A stretch of DNA of 56,731 nt from Acrasis kona (taxonomy: Eukaryota; Heterolobosea; Eutetramitea; Acrasida; Acrasidae): assembly GCA_026419775.2 (NCBI GenBank), contig JAOPGA020000917.1, positions 1-56,731 on the forward strand, written 5' to 3'. Made by a program: the position numbers and the translations under genes. The notes under the pieces were generated by a model. It was not told where the DNA came from. It saw nothing but the letters and a program-made list of their open reading frames with translations, and searched no databases. Of this stretch, positions 9,730 to 19,900 are shown piece after piece. The number at the start of each line of letters is the position of its first letter. The first letter of the stretch is position 1.

Positions 9730-10294
9730 ATGGCCAGGTTGGATTCGTGGTGGTGGATAACTTTTTTCATTGTCCTACAGATCCTCTCACTTGTGATGCT
9801 AGCAATACATAACGCAGAAATGTCCTCGTCAACTTCAGTATGATGGCATTTTAACAATGCAACTAACAACATAGTTGCTAGACGAGAGGGTTGGGGGATG
9901 GGATTATGAAACTGCAATTCGAGTATTTAAGAGTCTAGAGGAGAAAGGAGTCCTTCAACAATACGCAAACATGTACACGAAAGGATATGATTTTGCTGTA
10001 CCAATAACAGGTGCTGCAATGTTCGCTTCATTGTTGTCGAAATTTTGGCCAAACAAGAACTTTTACTTGCTTGGATTCTTGTTGCTCGTCCTCGACTCAC
10101 TAGAGAACATTTTCATCTATAATTTTATTCAACTGTACATTGCAAACAACTTCAAAGTCATAAAGAGCTTGGCACGCTTTGGTAATTTCGTAACAAGAAT
10201 GAAATTTCTCAGCATCGCCATCAACATCATCCTTGTTATCGTTGGTGCCGTCAAGACTGCATCCACACATTTCACAAAGAACAAGAGACAATAA
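9730..10294 (+). CDS. Four-TM membrane protein of unknown function
   Basis: Exons 9730-9837 and 9875-10294 (intron 37 nt) encode 175 aa. TM1 is near the N-terminus (WWWITFFIVLQILSLVMLA). A loop of about 50 residues with a short helical segment (YETAIRVFKSLEEKGVLQQY) follows, then three more hydrophobic helices, and a basic C-terminus (KNKRQ). The layout resembles small eukaryotic four-helix membrane proteins, but I do not recognise the family. The stop codon is inside AATAAA (10290-10295). It converges on EBP2 with about 30-60 bp between stops. Confidence 0.75.
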
Positions 10295-10295
10295 A
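10290..10295 (+). promoter_or_regulatory. Poly(A) signal overlapping the four-TM gene stop codon
   Basis: AATAAA containing the stop TAA of the four-TM gene. Confidence 0.6.
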
Positions 10296-10325
10296 TGATT
10301 AACATTACATGTATATACAACAAGT

Positions 10326-11362
10326 TTATTTTCTACCTTGCTTCCTGGCCATCTTACCAGGTCTCATTTTTTTGTATGCCCGCACCTCCCTTCTTTGCAC
10401 CCGAGCCCTTATTGTTACCTCTGGCACCACCCGATGGACCTCCCTTCTTAGATCCACCCTTATCAAAGCTCTTTCCGCTCTTGTTATTTTGTTTGACGGC
10501 ATTATTGTTTTTGATTTCATCTTCAATCTTATCGAGGTCAAATTCTTTACCTTTCCCACCGTGTGTTTTGCGCCAATACTTGACGGCGTCCAACGAAGCC
10601 TTCTTTTCTTCCAATTTCTCCTTGATGCGAGTGATTTGCATTTGTTTGCCCAATTTCTTTTGTTCGCGTAGTCTTCTCCTGGACTCTCGATCTTCCAATA
10701 ATTTCTTCGAGTACAACATCTTGTCCTTGACCTTGAGCATGTGGTCGTCCGTCTTGACCATCTCTGCAAAGTAGTCATCCGGACGCACCGTGGGAATTCC
10801 CAACTCTTTTAATCTGTGACATGCCTCCTTGGCGGTCAATAATGCTTGTTCGTAGCTGTAACGTGTGTTTAGCGAAAAAACGAAACGACGAAACTTACAA
10901 TGCTAATTCTCTTTCCATGTCGTCCTCGATGTTTTTGACCTCCAAGTTTTTGCTTGAGGTTAGATTTAACGTGTGGACCCATGGCAAATGAATGCTGAGG
11001 GCAATTTCGTCTTTTGCATTGTTGATTTCTTCTTCGTTCATGATGACATCATTGTACCGTAGATGAGCAGCGGATATCGTGGGTTGGTCGGGATTATCCA
11101 TTCTATCGATGAGGGAATTTGCTTTTTGTAGGTTCATGTATGCCTGTAGTTCGGCAGCATCCAACTCTATATCGTCATCATCATCGTCATCTTGTGCTCC
11201 TTCCTGAGCGAGCAACAGATTGTGAGTGCTGACTTTGTCGCGCACTAGAATATCTGGAAATTCATCTTCTACCTCCTCGTAGTTTTTCGCAACATTGTCC
11301 TTGTCTCTTGATTTGGCTGCGAGGATGTCGTCTTGTATCTGACGTAATTTGAGTTCGTCCAT
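10326..11362 (-). CDS. EBP2: rRNA-processing protein EBP2
   Basis: EBP2 (EBNA1BP2) is a nucleolar factor of 60S pre-ribosome assembly and 27S rRNA processing. Exons 11362-10899 and 10855 onward (intron 43 nt). The N-terminal half is acidic (a run of seven Asp). The family core follows: WVHTLNLTSS, then across the intron ERELAFYEQALLTAKEA, and the signature LGIPTVRPDDYFAEMVKTD. A long Lys/Arg/Glu coiled region and a Lys/Gly-rich tail complete it. The annotated frame stops at 10354, but a run of seven A (10367-10373 on the complement) sits just before a second frame that supplies RPGKMARKQGRK, a typical EBP2 end, stopping at 10326. I therefore give 10326 as the likely end and suspect a homopolymer miscall. 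Confidence 0.92.
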
Positions 11363-11425
11363 CCTGTGTGTGAAATTGTTTCAAATAAATAATTGAATTC
11401 AAGCAATTACATGAAAATGATTTGT

Positions 11426-12859
11426 TTAATGATGTTCCCACTTGACTTCACTCAAGTCGATACCTTCTTTAACCATCTCGTACAATGGACTCATCTCTCT
11501 CAATCTCTCCACCTCAAATGAGCACTTATCAAGCACGTAATCCACTTCCTTCTTGGTAGTGAACCTTCCAATTCCGAAACGCAAAGATGTATGTGCCAAG
11601 TCCTCCGACACACCAAGTGCTCTTAAAACGTAGGATGGCTCAAGGGATGCGCTCGTACACGCACTTCCGCTGCTTAGAGCAACCGTATTCAATGCCATCA
11701 ACAAACTCTCTCCTTCCACGTAAGCAAAGCTAATGTTGACTATTCCTGGGTAACGTTGTTCTTCATCTCCGTTTAGAATCACGTGGTCCAATCGGCTCCT
11801 GAATCCTTCAATCATGTACTTGCTGAGTTCCTTTACGTATTTCGCATCTCTTTCTAGGTCTTGCTTGGCAACTCTACAGGCCTCACCTAATCCAACAACT
11901 AATGGTGATGGGACCGTACCCGATCTTCTTCCTCCTTCTTGACCACCTCCGTTAATGATGGGCGCCAGCCTTACACGTGGTTTGTTCTTTCTAACGTAAA
12001 GAGCTCCGATACCTTTGGGTCCATATAGCTTGTGACCGCTTATGCTCAACAGATCAATGCACATGTCGTCAACGTTGACAGGAATTTTACCAACGGCCTG
12101 TGCAGCGTCGGTATGGAACAGGACTCCACGTTTCCTGCACAATTGACCAATGTCTTTCAAGGGTTGAAGTACTCCAATTTCGTTGTTTACTGCCATGACT
12201 GATACAAGCAAAGTCTGAATAGGTTGTTAAAATTTAAAATGTATTGCAGAGAAGTTAGTTACCTTGTCTGTTATTTCTTGTTCAAGTAAGTCGAGGTCAA
12301 TCAATCCATTTTGTTTGACGGGAAGGTAGGTGATTGTGAAGCCCTCGTCTTCAAGATGTCTGCAGGAGTCCAGAACACACTTGTGTTCTGTTTGTGTAGT
12401 TATAATGTGATTCTTTTTCTTCTTATAGAAACGGGCGACACCCTTTATTGCGGTATTGTTTGATTCAGTAGCGCCACTAGTGAACACAATCTCCTTCGAG
12501 GTGCAACCAATTAGATCAGCAACTAAATTGTAAGCAATATATTAACGACTAAAGTACGTACCGTGTCTCCTAGCCTCCTCAACTTGTGCTTCGCTGTTCC
12601 AACCATACTCGTGTGTTCTGCTGTGTGGATTTCCATACATGTCTGTGTATAGAGGTAACATACGATCGAGTACTCTTGGATCCACAGGTGTAGTGGCACC
12701 TAAATCAAAGTATATCGCTTTTGTTGAAGACTCAGAATTTTTGTATACTTCAGGAGCACGGGGCTCTGTAAATTGAACTACTTTGGATTGAACTTGAGCG
12801 GTTGAGTATAGTGAACGTAATGTCACTCTCGTTAGGGGTGTTATCAATCTCTTCATCAT
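11426..12859 (-). CDS. NFS1: Mitochondrial cysteine desulfurase NFS1
   Basis: NFS1 takes sulfur from cysteine for Fe-S cluster assembly on ISCU in the mitochondrial matrix, with ISD11, ACP and frataxin. Exons 12859-12562, 12522-12263 and 12214-11426 (introns of 39 and 48 nt) give 448 aa, normal for the family. The N-terminus is Arg/Ser/Thr-rich without acids (a mitochondrial presequence). Key motifs: [36 protein letters not shown], the PLP-binding lysine in [24 protein letters not shown] and the catalytic loop cysteine in [19 protein letters not shown]. The C-terminal KWEHH is the expected end. The start was chosen as the first ATG of two adjacent ones. Confidence 0.97.
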
Positions 12860-13668
12860 TTTTACCACAAGTTCAATTGTAATCTATTCATAATCACATC
12901 CCGACTGTCGGGTGATTGAACAAGGAGATTATCATAAAGTCCCTAACCTTTTGTTAGCATTAAACGCGATATATACATTCAGGATATTTGTTTTGCATAC
13001 AGGGTATTTTCGGTCTGAGTACATTATATTATTAGAGATCATGAGCGAGATTAAATGTCGAAAATGGTGTTAGTATATACTCAAACGGCGACTGTTCCCA
13101 TGAGAAAAGAGTTTTAGATGATGGACGTATAAAGGATGACTTTTCAAGTTGTACAAATATGTTGGTAATTTTTGAATGATACTTTTGACGGAGAGGAAGT
13201 TATCACTATTAAGATGGAATATCAACAGGACATTCAAAGAAGGAATTTTTGACTTCAGAATGTTAGAAGTGAAATCACCTATTTGGGGCTTGTTTTGAAG
13301 GTAAACTCAAGGATTAAAAGAAACAAACGAGCACAGTTGGATCTGTGATTAATTCTTGATTGCTTAGGCAGCATTCTGTTAAAATATTTTTGTTTGGTAG
13401 ATGTAAATCATTGAGTACACCAAACGGAAAAGACAAGAACGGAAAAAGAATAACAAAAGAAATCGGAATGTCGCTCAACTATCTTAGATAGTGTAATATA
13501 TCATGTTTGATTGTATAACCATTCTTCCATTGTTGTGGGCTAGTAAAGTAATATTGTAAAGTCGTTGAGTCTATTTTAATTTTTCTTCCCCATATAAGGA
13601 ATCACGGTTTTTCCACCTTCACGTAGTTGACGGTTATAATCTTCTATTTATGCTGCAATTGAAACACG
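12860..13668. other. Intergenic spacer with no supportable gene
   Basis: About 800 bp between NFS1 (-) and the six-hairpin-like gene (+), so divergent promoters lie here. Two short stretches (about 13080-13160 and 13170-13250) have coding-like composition on the + strand but no start codon or consistent splicing. No RNA gene was recognised. Confidence 0.4.
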
Positions 13669-15610
13669 ATGATCATGAAGTGCCTCTTTATTATTGTTGC
13701 GTTATCCTCAATTGTTATCTGTCTATCACCAGAGGTAATAAATAGTATTTCAGTAATATATAATAACAACCTCCCAGGCTACTTGTTCCAGTCAGCAGTG
13801 TATTGCCGATCGACTTTCTACATTTGTTAGACATCAAATGGCACTTAAGGACTCCTCAATGTTCCTACCTCGCACGTACGGTCACAGCACGAAGATGCTT
13901 GAAGATTTTGAGCACGAAGTGAATCGCGACCGCTCAGACGTATATGATGCATCAGTGGCCGCTATATATCTATTAAATAACGGAGACATTGCTTCAGCGA
14001 CTATCATTTGTGATATTTTGGTATCCATAACTGCCAATGATGTGTCAAAAGATGGAAGATCTCGTGCCTCCTATCACATTGATTATAGGGAAGATGGACC
14101 TCACATTAAAATAGCCAACAACGCCGTTCTACTTAATAGTTTATCCTATCAAATTTTAGCGTTAACAAGATTATATTGTCATGTTAAGGACCAGAGATAC
14201 CTCAAAACAGCCGTTGCAGTTGCTAGATTTATTGAGGCGAATTTACGTTCCGAAAGTGGATATGTCACCGGGATAACAGCAGGGGACAACAAGGTTGAGC
14301 AGAGACTTTCAGCAAAGTATACCGAGCACAATGCAAATGTCTACTCTGCTTTCAGAATGTTGCATGGATTGACTGGATTAGCAAAATTCAAAGCAATGAT
14401 GCTACATGCGAAGAACTTTGTGGATTCAATGCTCTTAGAGGACGGTACATACGCTCTCAGAACATTTATTGATTCGGATGCTATTGATAAGTCACACATA
14501 GCCGTTGCATCACAAACCTCTGTGGTACTTGCTGGTCTCTCTAGAAGTAGCGATTATAGACCCGCTCAGTGGATTATGGATAATGCCATCGTCAAACAAT
14601 CTCTACTAGATAACGAAGGAAAAGAGAGGCAGTATATCGGCTCGATCTATTCTTCTCAAGGACACGGCATACACGCTGAGAGCACCGCAGTTACTGCCAT
14701 GTCATTCCACCTCGCTCATGGCTCGGTAATGAATGATTTTACAAAGATTTTGTTACAAACCTTATTTCAAATCCATCTCTACGCAGAGAATGGGGACGGA
14801 CTCGGAGTCGTTGCCACACCTGACGCCGATGGATCTAGAGTTTGGAAAGGGCCCTCCTCATGGTTATATCCACCTATTACTAGTACAGTTGCAACAGCAT
14901 GGACCGGAATAGCAGTGCAATCCATTTTAAGCAACGACAGGTACGCAAACCCTCTGTCACCATACTACGAGAAGATGCTAAATGGCAAATTAACAAAATC
15001 CAGAAGTCTGGATTCACCATACTACAACCCGAATGTAGACTCTGACAGTGGAACATATAGGTCAGAAATAGGAACAATCTCCATTATTGTAATTACTCTT
15101 GTGGTTGCATTAATTCTTATGGCAAGTGCCTCTCTTCTAGGTATTAGAGTTTATCAAAGAGTGAGCGCCAAGAGAATTATAGATTCCATAGAAGAAGTGG
15201 GAGACGAATTGATCGACGAAGTCGTAGAAGTTGTCACATCCCCAGGACAAGGTCAAGAACCAGAAGTACTGATTGACTCCCCTCATCACGAAATTACATT
15301 AACTCCCTCAACTCCATTGCCCGCAGAGCAACCACTACAACAAAAAAAACTAGATACCATAGCCGCCTATAAAGCAAGAAGAATGCAAGACTACAAAAAG
15401 AAAATGTTGGCTAACCAACCACTAAGGATAGAAATCAAGAAGAAACAGTCGACAGTACAGAATGTAGGTCCACAAGTTGTTCTGGAAATGACCGATTCTG
15501 AAAACTTCAAATCACCCGGAACACCCGTTGAAATTATAACACCAATGTTTATGAACCCAAAGAGTCCTGTTCCTTTGGAAGATATGGAGATGTTTGGTAC
15601 ACGAATGTAA
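13669..15610 (+). CDS. Type I membrane protein with six-hairpin (alpha/alpha toroid) ectodomain
   Basis: Exons 13669-13734 and 13778-15610 (intron 43 nt) encode 632 aa. Exon 1 is a signal peptide (KCLFIIVALSSIVICL). The ectodomain (to about residue 470) has the alternating paired helices of six-hairpin glycosidase-like folds: YDASVAAIYLLNNGD, LNSLSYQILALTRLY, TEHNANVYSAFRMLHG, ESTAVTAMSFHLAHG and a final TSTVATAWTGIAVQSI. This suggests a carbohydrate-active or epimerase-like enzyme, but I cannot identify catalytic residues or a family. A transmembrane helix follows (IIVITLVVALILMASASLLG), then a cytosolic tail of about 140 residues rich in Glu, Pro and Lys with two Pro-Ser/Thr stretches, possibly for signalling. 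The stop is followed at once by AAATAAA. Confidence 0.8.
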
Positions 15611-15810
15611 ATAAAGCATAAATCTTGTTGATATAAACTAGTATAAACAGACTGTCTCCAATCTTCTGAAACATCCAAAATATCCACACTTCCTTCAATC
15701 CCACCTCCCCAAAATTTGATCAATGATTAGAGTTTTTAAGCCACTTTCATTTCTTTCCTAAGGAAGAAATAATTTTGATTGTATTTGTTTTCATCTTATA
15801 CAAATTTGTA

Positions 15811-15895
15811 GCCAGCATAGCTTAGTGGTATTTTATCATTATAAAGCGTTCGCCTTGTAAGCGAAAGATCATGAGTTCAATCCTCATTGTTGGCT
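15811..15895 (+). tRNA. tRNA-Thr (anticodon UGU) with 13-nt D-loop insertion
   Basis: Acceptor GCCAGCA pairs with TGTTGGC (one G-U). The D-stem GCTT/AAGC encloses an oversized 20-nt loop. The anticodon stem TTCGC/GCGAA holds loop CTTGTAA (anticodon TGT, Thr); variable AGATC; T-stem ATGAG/CTCAT with loop TTCAATC; discriminator T. Removing ATTTTATCATTAT (15828-15840, give or take a base) from the D-loop leaves a perfect 72-nt cloverleaf. The A box (TAGCTTAGTGG) is intact and sits before the insertion, and a T-rich tract follows the gene. The extra nucleotides are either an ectopic intron or an expanded D-loop. Confidence 0.86.
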
Positions 15896-16259
15896 TTCTT
15901 TTGTTAGTTTTGATACTTTCAAACAGCTTGTACACAAGCAAACAACAGATTTCGAGAGACTTCGCGTCTTCTCACTGCCAAGAGTATGCAACTTCTAAAT
16001 GACCCTTTCTGGTGATGTTGATAATGTTCAACAGCTCTCAGGTATCTTAGATGTTGACTACAGCAGTGCGTGAGGTAAAGTTGCGCTGTTTCTCAAGGAA
16101 GCTCGCTCCAATGTTGTTAGACCCATATCTAATGACATCATTAGCGATGGAAATGGTACACAGATGGATCTTCCTATGATCTCTCGTCACTCCTAACCAA
16201 ACCCTTCATACGAGAGGAGATCAATCTAGCCCTCTCCTCACTTCCCAGCTGCTGGTATT

Positions 16260-16558
16260 GACTCAGTACCTTACGAACCATATATGCTAGTTTACTTGGA
16301 TATGTTAGTATGGACACTTTCCGTAGATTCAATAAGCACTTCAGAGTTCTTAAGCCTCTTTCTGTTCTCCGTAAAATCTCAACAATACTGGACTGTGTTT
16401 ACAAGGCCAATAGTGAACATGAGCAATCACCTCCTGAGTGATCTGTATATATTTATTTTTAGTGTAAGGTAACTCATCAATAACCATTGACGGAGGTTGT
16501 ACAACTACCAATAAACTTTCAAGCTTAATCCTGTTTTTAAAAAGACTCAGTACCTTAC
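16260..16558. repeat. 15-bp target-site duplication around a nested insertion
   Basis: GACTCAGTACCTTAC occurs at 16260-16274 and identically at 16544-16558. The first copy belongs to the LINE reading (Asp-Ser-Val-Pro-Tyr), and the LINE reading resumes after the second copy, as expected for a retroposon insertion. Confidence 0.78.
16275..16543 (+). pseudogene. 5'-truncated, poly(A)-tailed retrocopy inside the LINE
   Basis: A 269-bp segment lies between 15-bp duplications. It contains an open stretch of about 43 codons starting at the Met codon at 16310 (DTFRRFNKHFRVLKPLSVLR, ending in ...EHEQSPPE and TGA at 16437-16439), then a 3'UTR-like stretch, an AATAAA at about 16510-16515 and, just before the second duplication, a short A run (16539-16543). 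These are the marks of LINE-mediated reverse transcription of a polyadenylated mRNA, truncated at its 5' end. It could instead be the 3' end of a second LINE. The source gene is not in this window. Confidence 0.68.
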
Positions 16559-16996
16559 AAAATGTAGTCATGCGCTAGTGAAATTTTAATATCCTTATTC
16601 AACAACTGCCTGAGTACCAACAGTGTTCTTGATGATTGGAAAAGAGGTTGAATCTGTGTCATCTACAAGAAAGGGTCACGATATGTTGTTGACAACTAAA
16701 AATTTCAAGCTTTCAAGTTGTGCAGCGATTTTTAAAATATTACAAAAAATATGAAACCAAATTACATTCAAGTTCAACCTATTTATTTGGTGTTTTCGGT
16801 TATTTATAATAGGTAAGGTAGGGGTTAAGATCCTGATAAAGTAGTATAGTGCACATCATCAACATCAACCAAAGAGTATAACACTAACCTAATTGAACAG
16901 CTTCAACATAACAAGACATCATCATAATGATGAATATATTTAATGAGTTCTTGGTTACTCGTAATTTAAGCCAAGTTTGATAGCAGGAGCCTGTAC

Positions 16997-19900
16997 TTAG
17001 TCATTTTTTGATTTTGATTTGTGAATGTCGGTAAGCTGTTTTGCAAGGGCTCTAATGCGAATGCAACTATCAACAAAATCATACAACATTGCTATAGCTT
17101 TACTAATTCTCCTACATACCACATAGTCAAGGTGACATATTTCATTAAAAGCGTTGGTAAAGCAAGTATCAGGATGACTGAGATCTGTAGCATCAAACAT
17201 GGCCACCCTTTTAAAGAATCCCCTTTTCATCAACAATCTACATTGGTTCCATTCTACAACATTATACTCCGGTTCTCCTAAAACTAACAACACTGCCCTA
17301 CAAACTTTGAGAGACACTCCTGTGACTTTTGGATAAGATATGATTTCTGAGAATGTTTGTAAAGGAATCTTTCTTACTGTTAATTTCAATTCTTTTGATT
17401 CTTGGACTGCTTGTATTATAATTTGGCGCTCATCCTCTAGAGCTTCCTCAAAGCTAACAATTTTCGAAATCTCAAAATCAGATGTGTTGTAAAGTTTGTC
17501 AAAAGAGGGAGAGTCAGGGAAAGATTTGTCAATTATACTTGGACTGAAGAACTCACTAGGTGTATATGGAACATCTATAGGAGTAAATGATATAATAGGA
17601 GACGGAGTAAAATCAAACATAATTTCAACATCAATAAATGTAGTTTCAGATTGAATGTCATCTATAAATATAAGTTCAATGTCTTCAATATCTATCTCAT
17701 CAAAAGAACAATTTTCACTGTCAATAATGGAAGCTGGCAAAGGTAATATTTCTTCAGTACTAATTATATTACCGTAATGTTCATTAAGTATACTGTTATG
17801 TAAACTGTTAACCATTTTTTCTTTAGAGCCATTGGAGAAAATCATATCCAATGTTTTCAATTTTCTAATTCTGAAAAATAAAGTTTCGAGAAATTGAAAC
17901 AAGAATAAAATACAGTACATTTTACAAAAATAAATAATTGGATCTGTAATTAAATTCTTACCAATACCACCAAAAAAGCTTTTCATCCAATCATTCGTTT
18001 GTTTGTCAAATTTAATACTATAAATAATGAGGAAGTAGGTAGCTACTGCAATATATAAAAGACAAAATAAATAGATGAAAAAAATTCCCCACCAAGGAAA
18101 TATTTGTGGTTTAGAGAAAATATTTGTTATGTTTTGAGTGATTTTCAACAAGAATTTTGGTAGTTTGAGTGGCATTTCCTCTTCTTCTCCTGGTCTTAAA
18201 AACTCTTTATTTAAAATAATTACTATAATAAGTTGAAGGAACCCTAAAGCAGCCAAGCTTATATCAATTACAATTATTTGAACAAGCCACTTTGAACCAG
18301 GTTTTATAATTGTTCCAGTTAAAATAGACATAACGACAGATGCAGTAAATAACAAGACAGAGGCAACAGCCGCTAAAACAGTCATAAGGCGAGATGCTTT
18401 CCACTTTGTTATTTTTCCTTTAAGGAATCTTTGGTACCGGATGTATATAAATGAAATATAAATACCAAAAAAGTACCCAGCTACCATCACTCCAACAATT
18501 ATAGAAATATAGATATCTGTTAAAAAGGTAAAGCAAATTGGAGCACAGAAAGCAAAAGCAACTATTACTCCAAAGTACATAATCGAAACAAATATAAACA
18601 TCAAAATTCCAATCCATGACAACCTCTTTGTTTTTTTCAATAAAAAAGCTAATAATGTCTCAAACATGATATCTAATCTATTAAAAACACTAGTAATGAC
18701 CATCTCAATCACTGAGAGCACACTCTTTTTATCATCTTTCTTTGTTAAAGGAAAATCTGCATCTTTATCCAAAGCCACAGCTTCTTCTTTCAATTTAGAT
18801 TCTGATTGCTCTTGCTGTTGTTGTGATGGCACATTATTTGTTTGTAACTCTATATCTAATTCCTCTTCTCCAAAAAAAGGTAGCTCTTTTAAAAATGGAT
18901 CGAGTTTTACAGTTTCATTATTTATCTTCCTGTTCCACTTTCTTGTTTTTTTGAACAACAACTCCGCAAATTTTATAAACGGATCTAAAATCAATTTACA
19001 AACAATCATGGTTGATATTACTTTTGCAATGCCATCTGAAGAAATCTTAGCCCCACTTTGATAACTGAGAGCACTAATAAGCATGCTGCCCGCGATATTA
19101 AAATACACAAAAGTAATTTTTTCAAATCTACCATATGAACCTTCTGTTTCATTGGATATACAACCAGTATATAGATTTTGCTTAATATAATCGCAAAAAA
19201 GGTCTCTAAATTCACCTTTTGCCATTGATACATCAATAACTTTTCTGTGTTCCATATAAGTATATATGCTCATTACAATAATCACGATGACGTAAATACC
19301 ACTAAACGAACATAAAATAATTGTACCAACATAATTATCCTTGTTCAGTTTTGTGATTAATTCCAAATCAGAAAAAGTCAAAACATTTAGTTTTGGGGTA
19401 AACTTTCCTATAAAGACAGCAAAATCAGTTGTATGAAAAGTAGAACAATAAAAAGTGGTATTGGTGTAACTTGCCAATGATACTCCATTGTCTTCCCAAG
19501 AAAGTGACGAGACATTCCAAAACATGCATAATGGCCTATTGCCATCCAAACTTGCATTAGTTTGAATATCAAATCTACTTTGATTATAAGAAGCTACACC
19601 AAATGTAATTGGGACTGTTAAGTTTTGTAACGGTATTGTTAGTTTGGAATGAAAATCCACAAACTTTAAAGTAAAAAGCCTACTAGATAGGTTACTACTA
19701 ATTTCGTCTTTGATAAACGGATTATAAGAAATTGATTGTGCAATAAGGATGATTTTGTTTTCATCTGTATCAGTTGCTGCTGATCTAGAGATATCAGCTC
19801 TAAAAGTAGAAGGTATGGACAAAGAAATACCTTCAGTAGTAACTGATTTACCTGATAAACTCTTGACAGTGTCTTGGCCTATATACAAAGAAACTTGTGG

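Larger units (their letters stand above)
15900..16745 (+). mobile_element. Decayed non-LTR retrotransposon (LINE), reverse-transcriptase fragment
   Basis: Starting just downstream of tRNA-Thr there is a heavily mutated stretch whose + strand translations recover the front of a LINE reverse transcriptase. Around 16190-16275 it reads like EEINLALSSLPS...AAGIDSVPYEPY, the classic pre-fingers segment. Around 16605-16710 it reads DDWKRG, then ICVIYKKGSRYVVDN, the equivalent of the DWK...hhPIYKKG...NYRPI motif. Many in-frame stops and shifts mark it as long dead. It is interrupted by a nested insertion (16275-16543). The 5' boundary is uncertain; the 3' part of the enzyme is absent. Confidence 0.72.

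Noticed and set aside
13060-13250. Coding-like stretches between NFS1 and the six-hairpin-like gene
   Set aside because: No start codon, no consistent splice sites and no domain.
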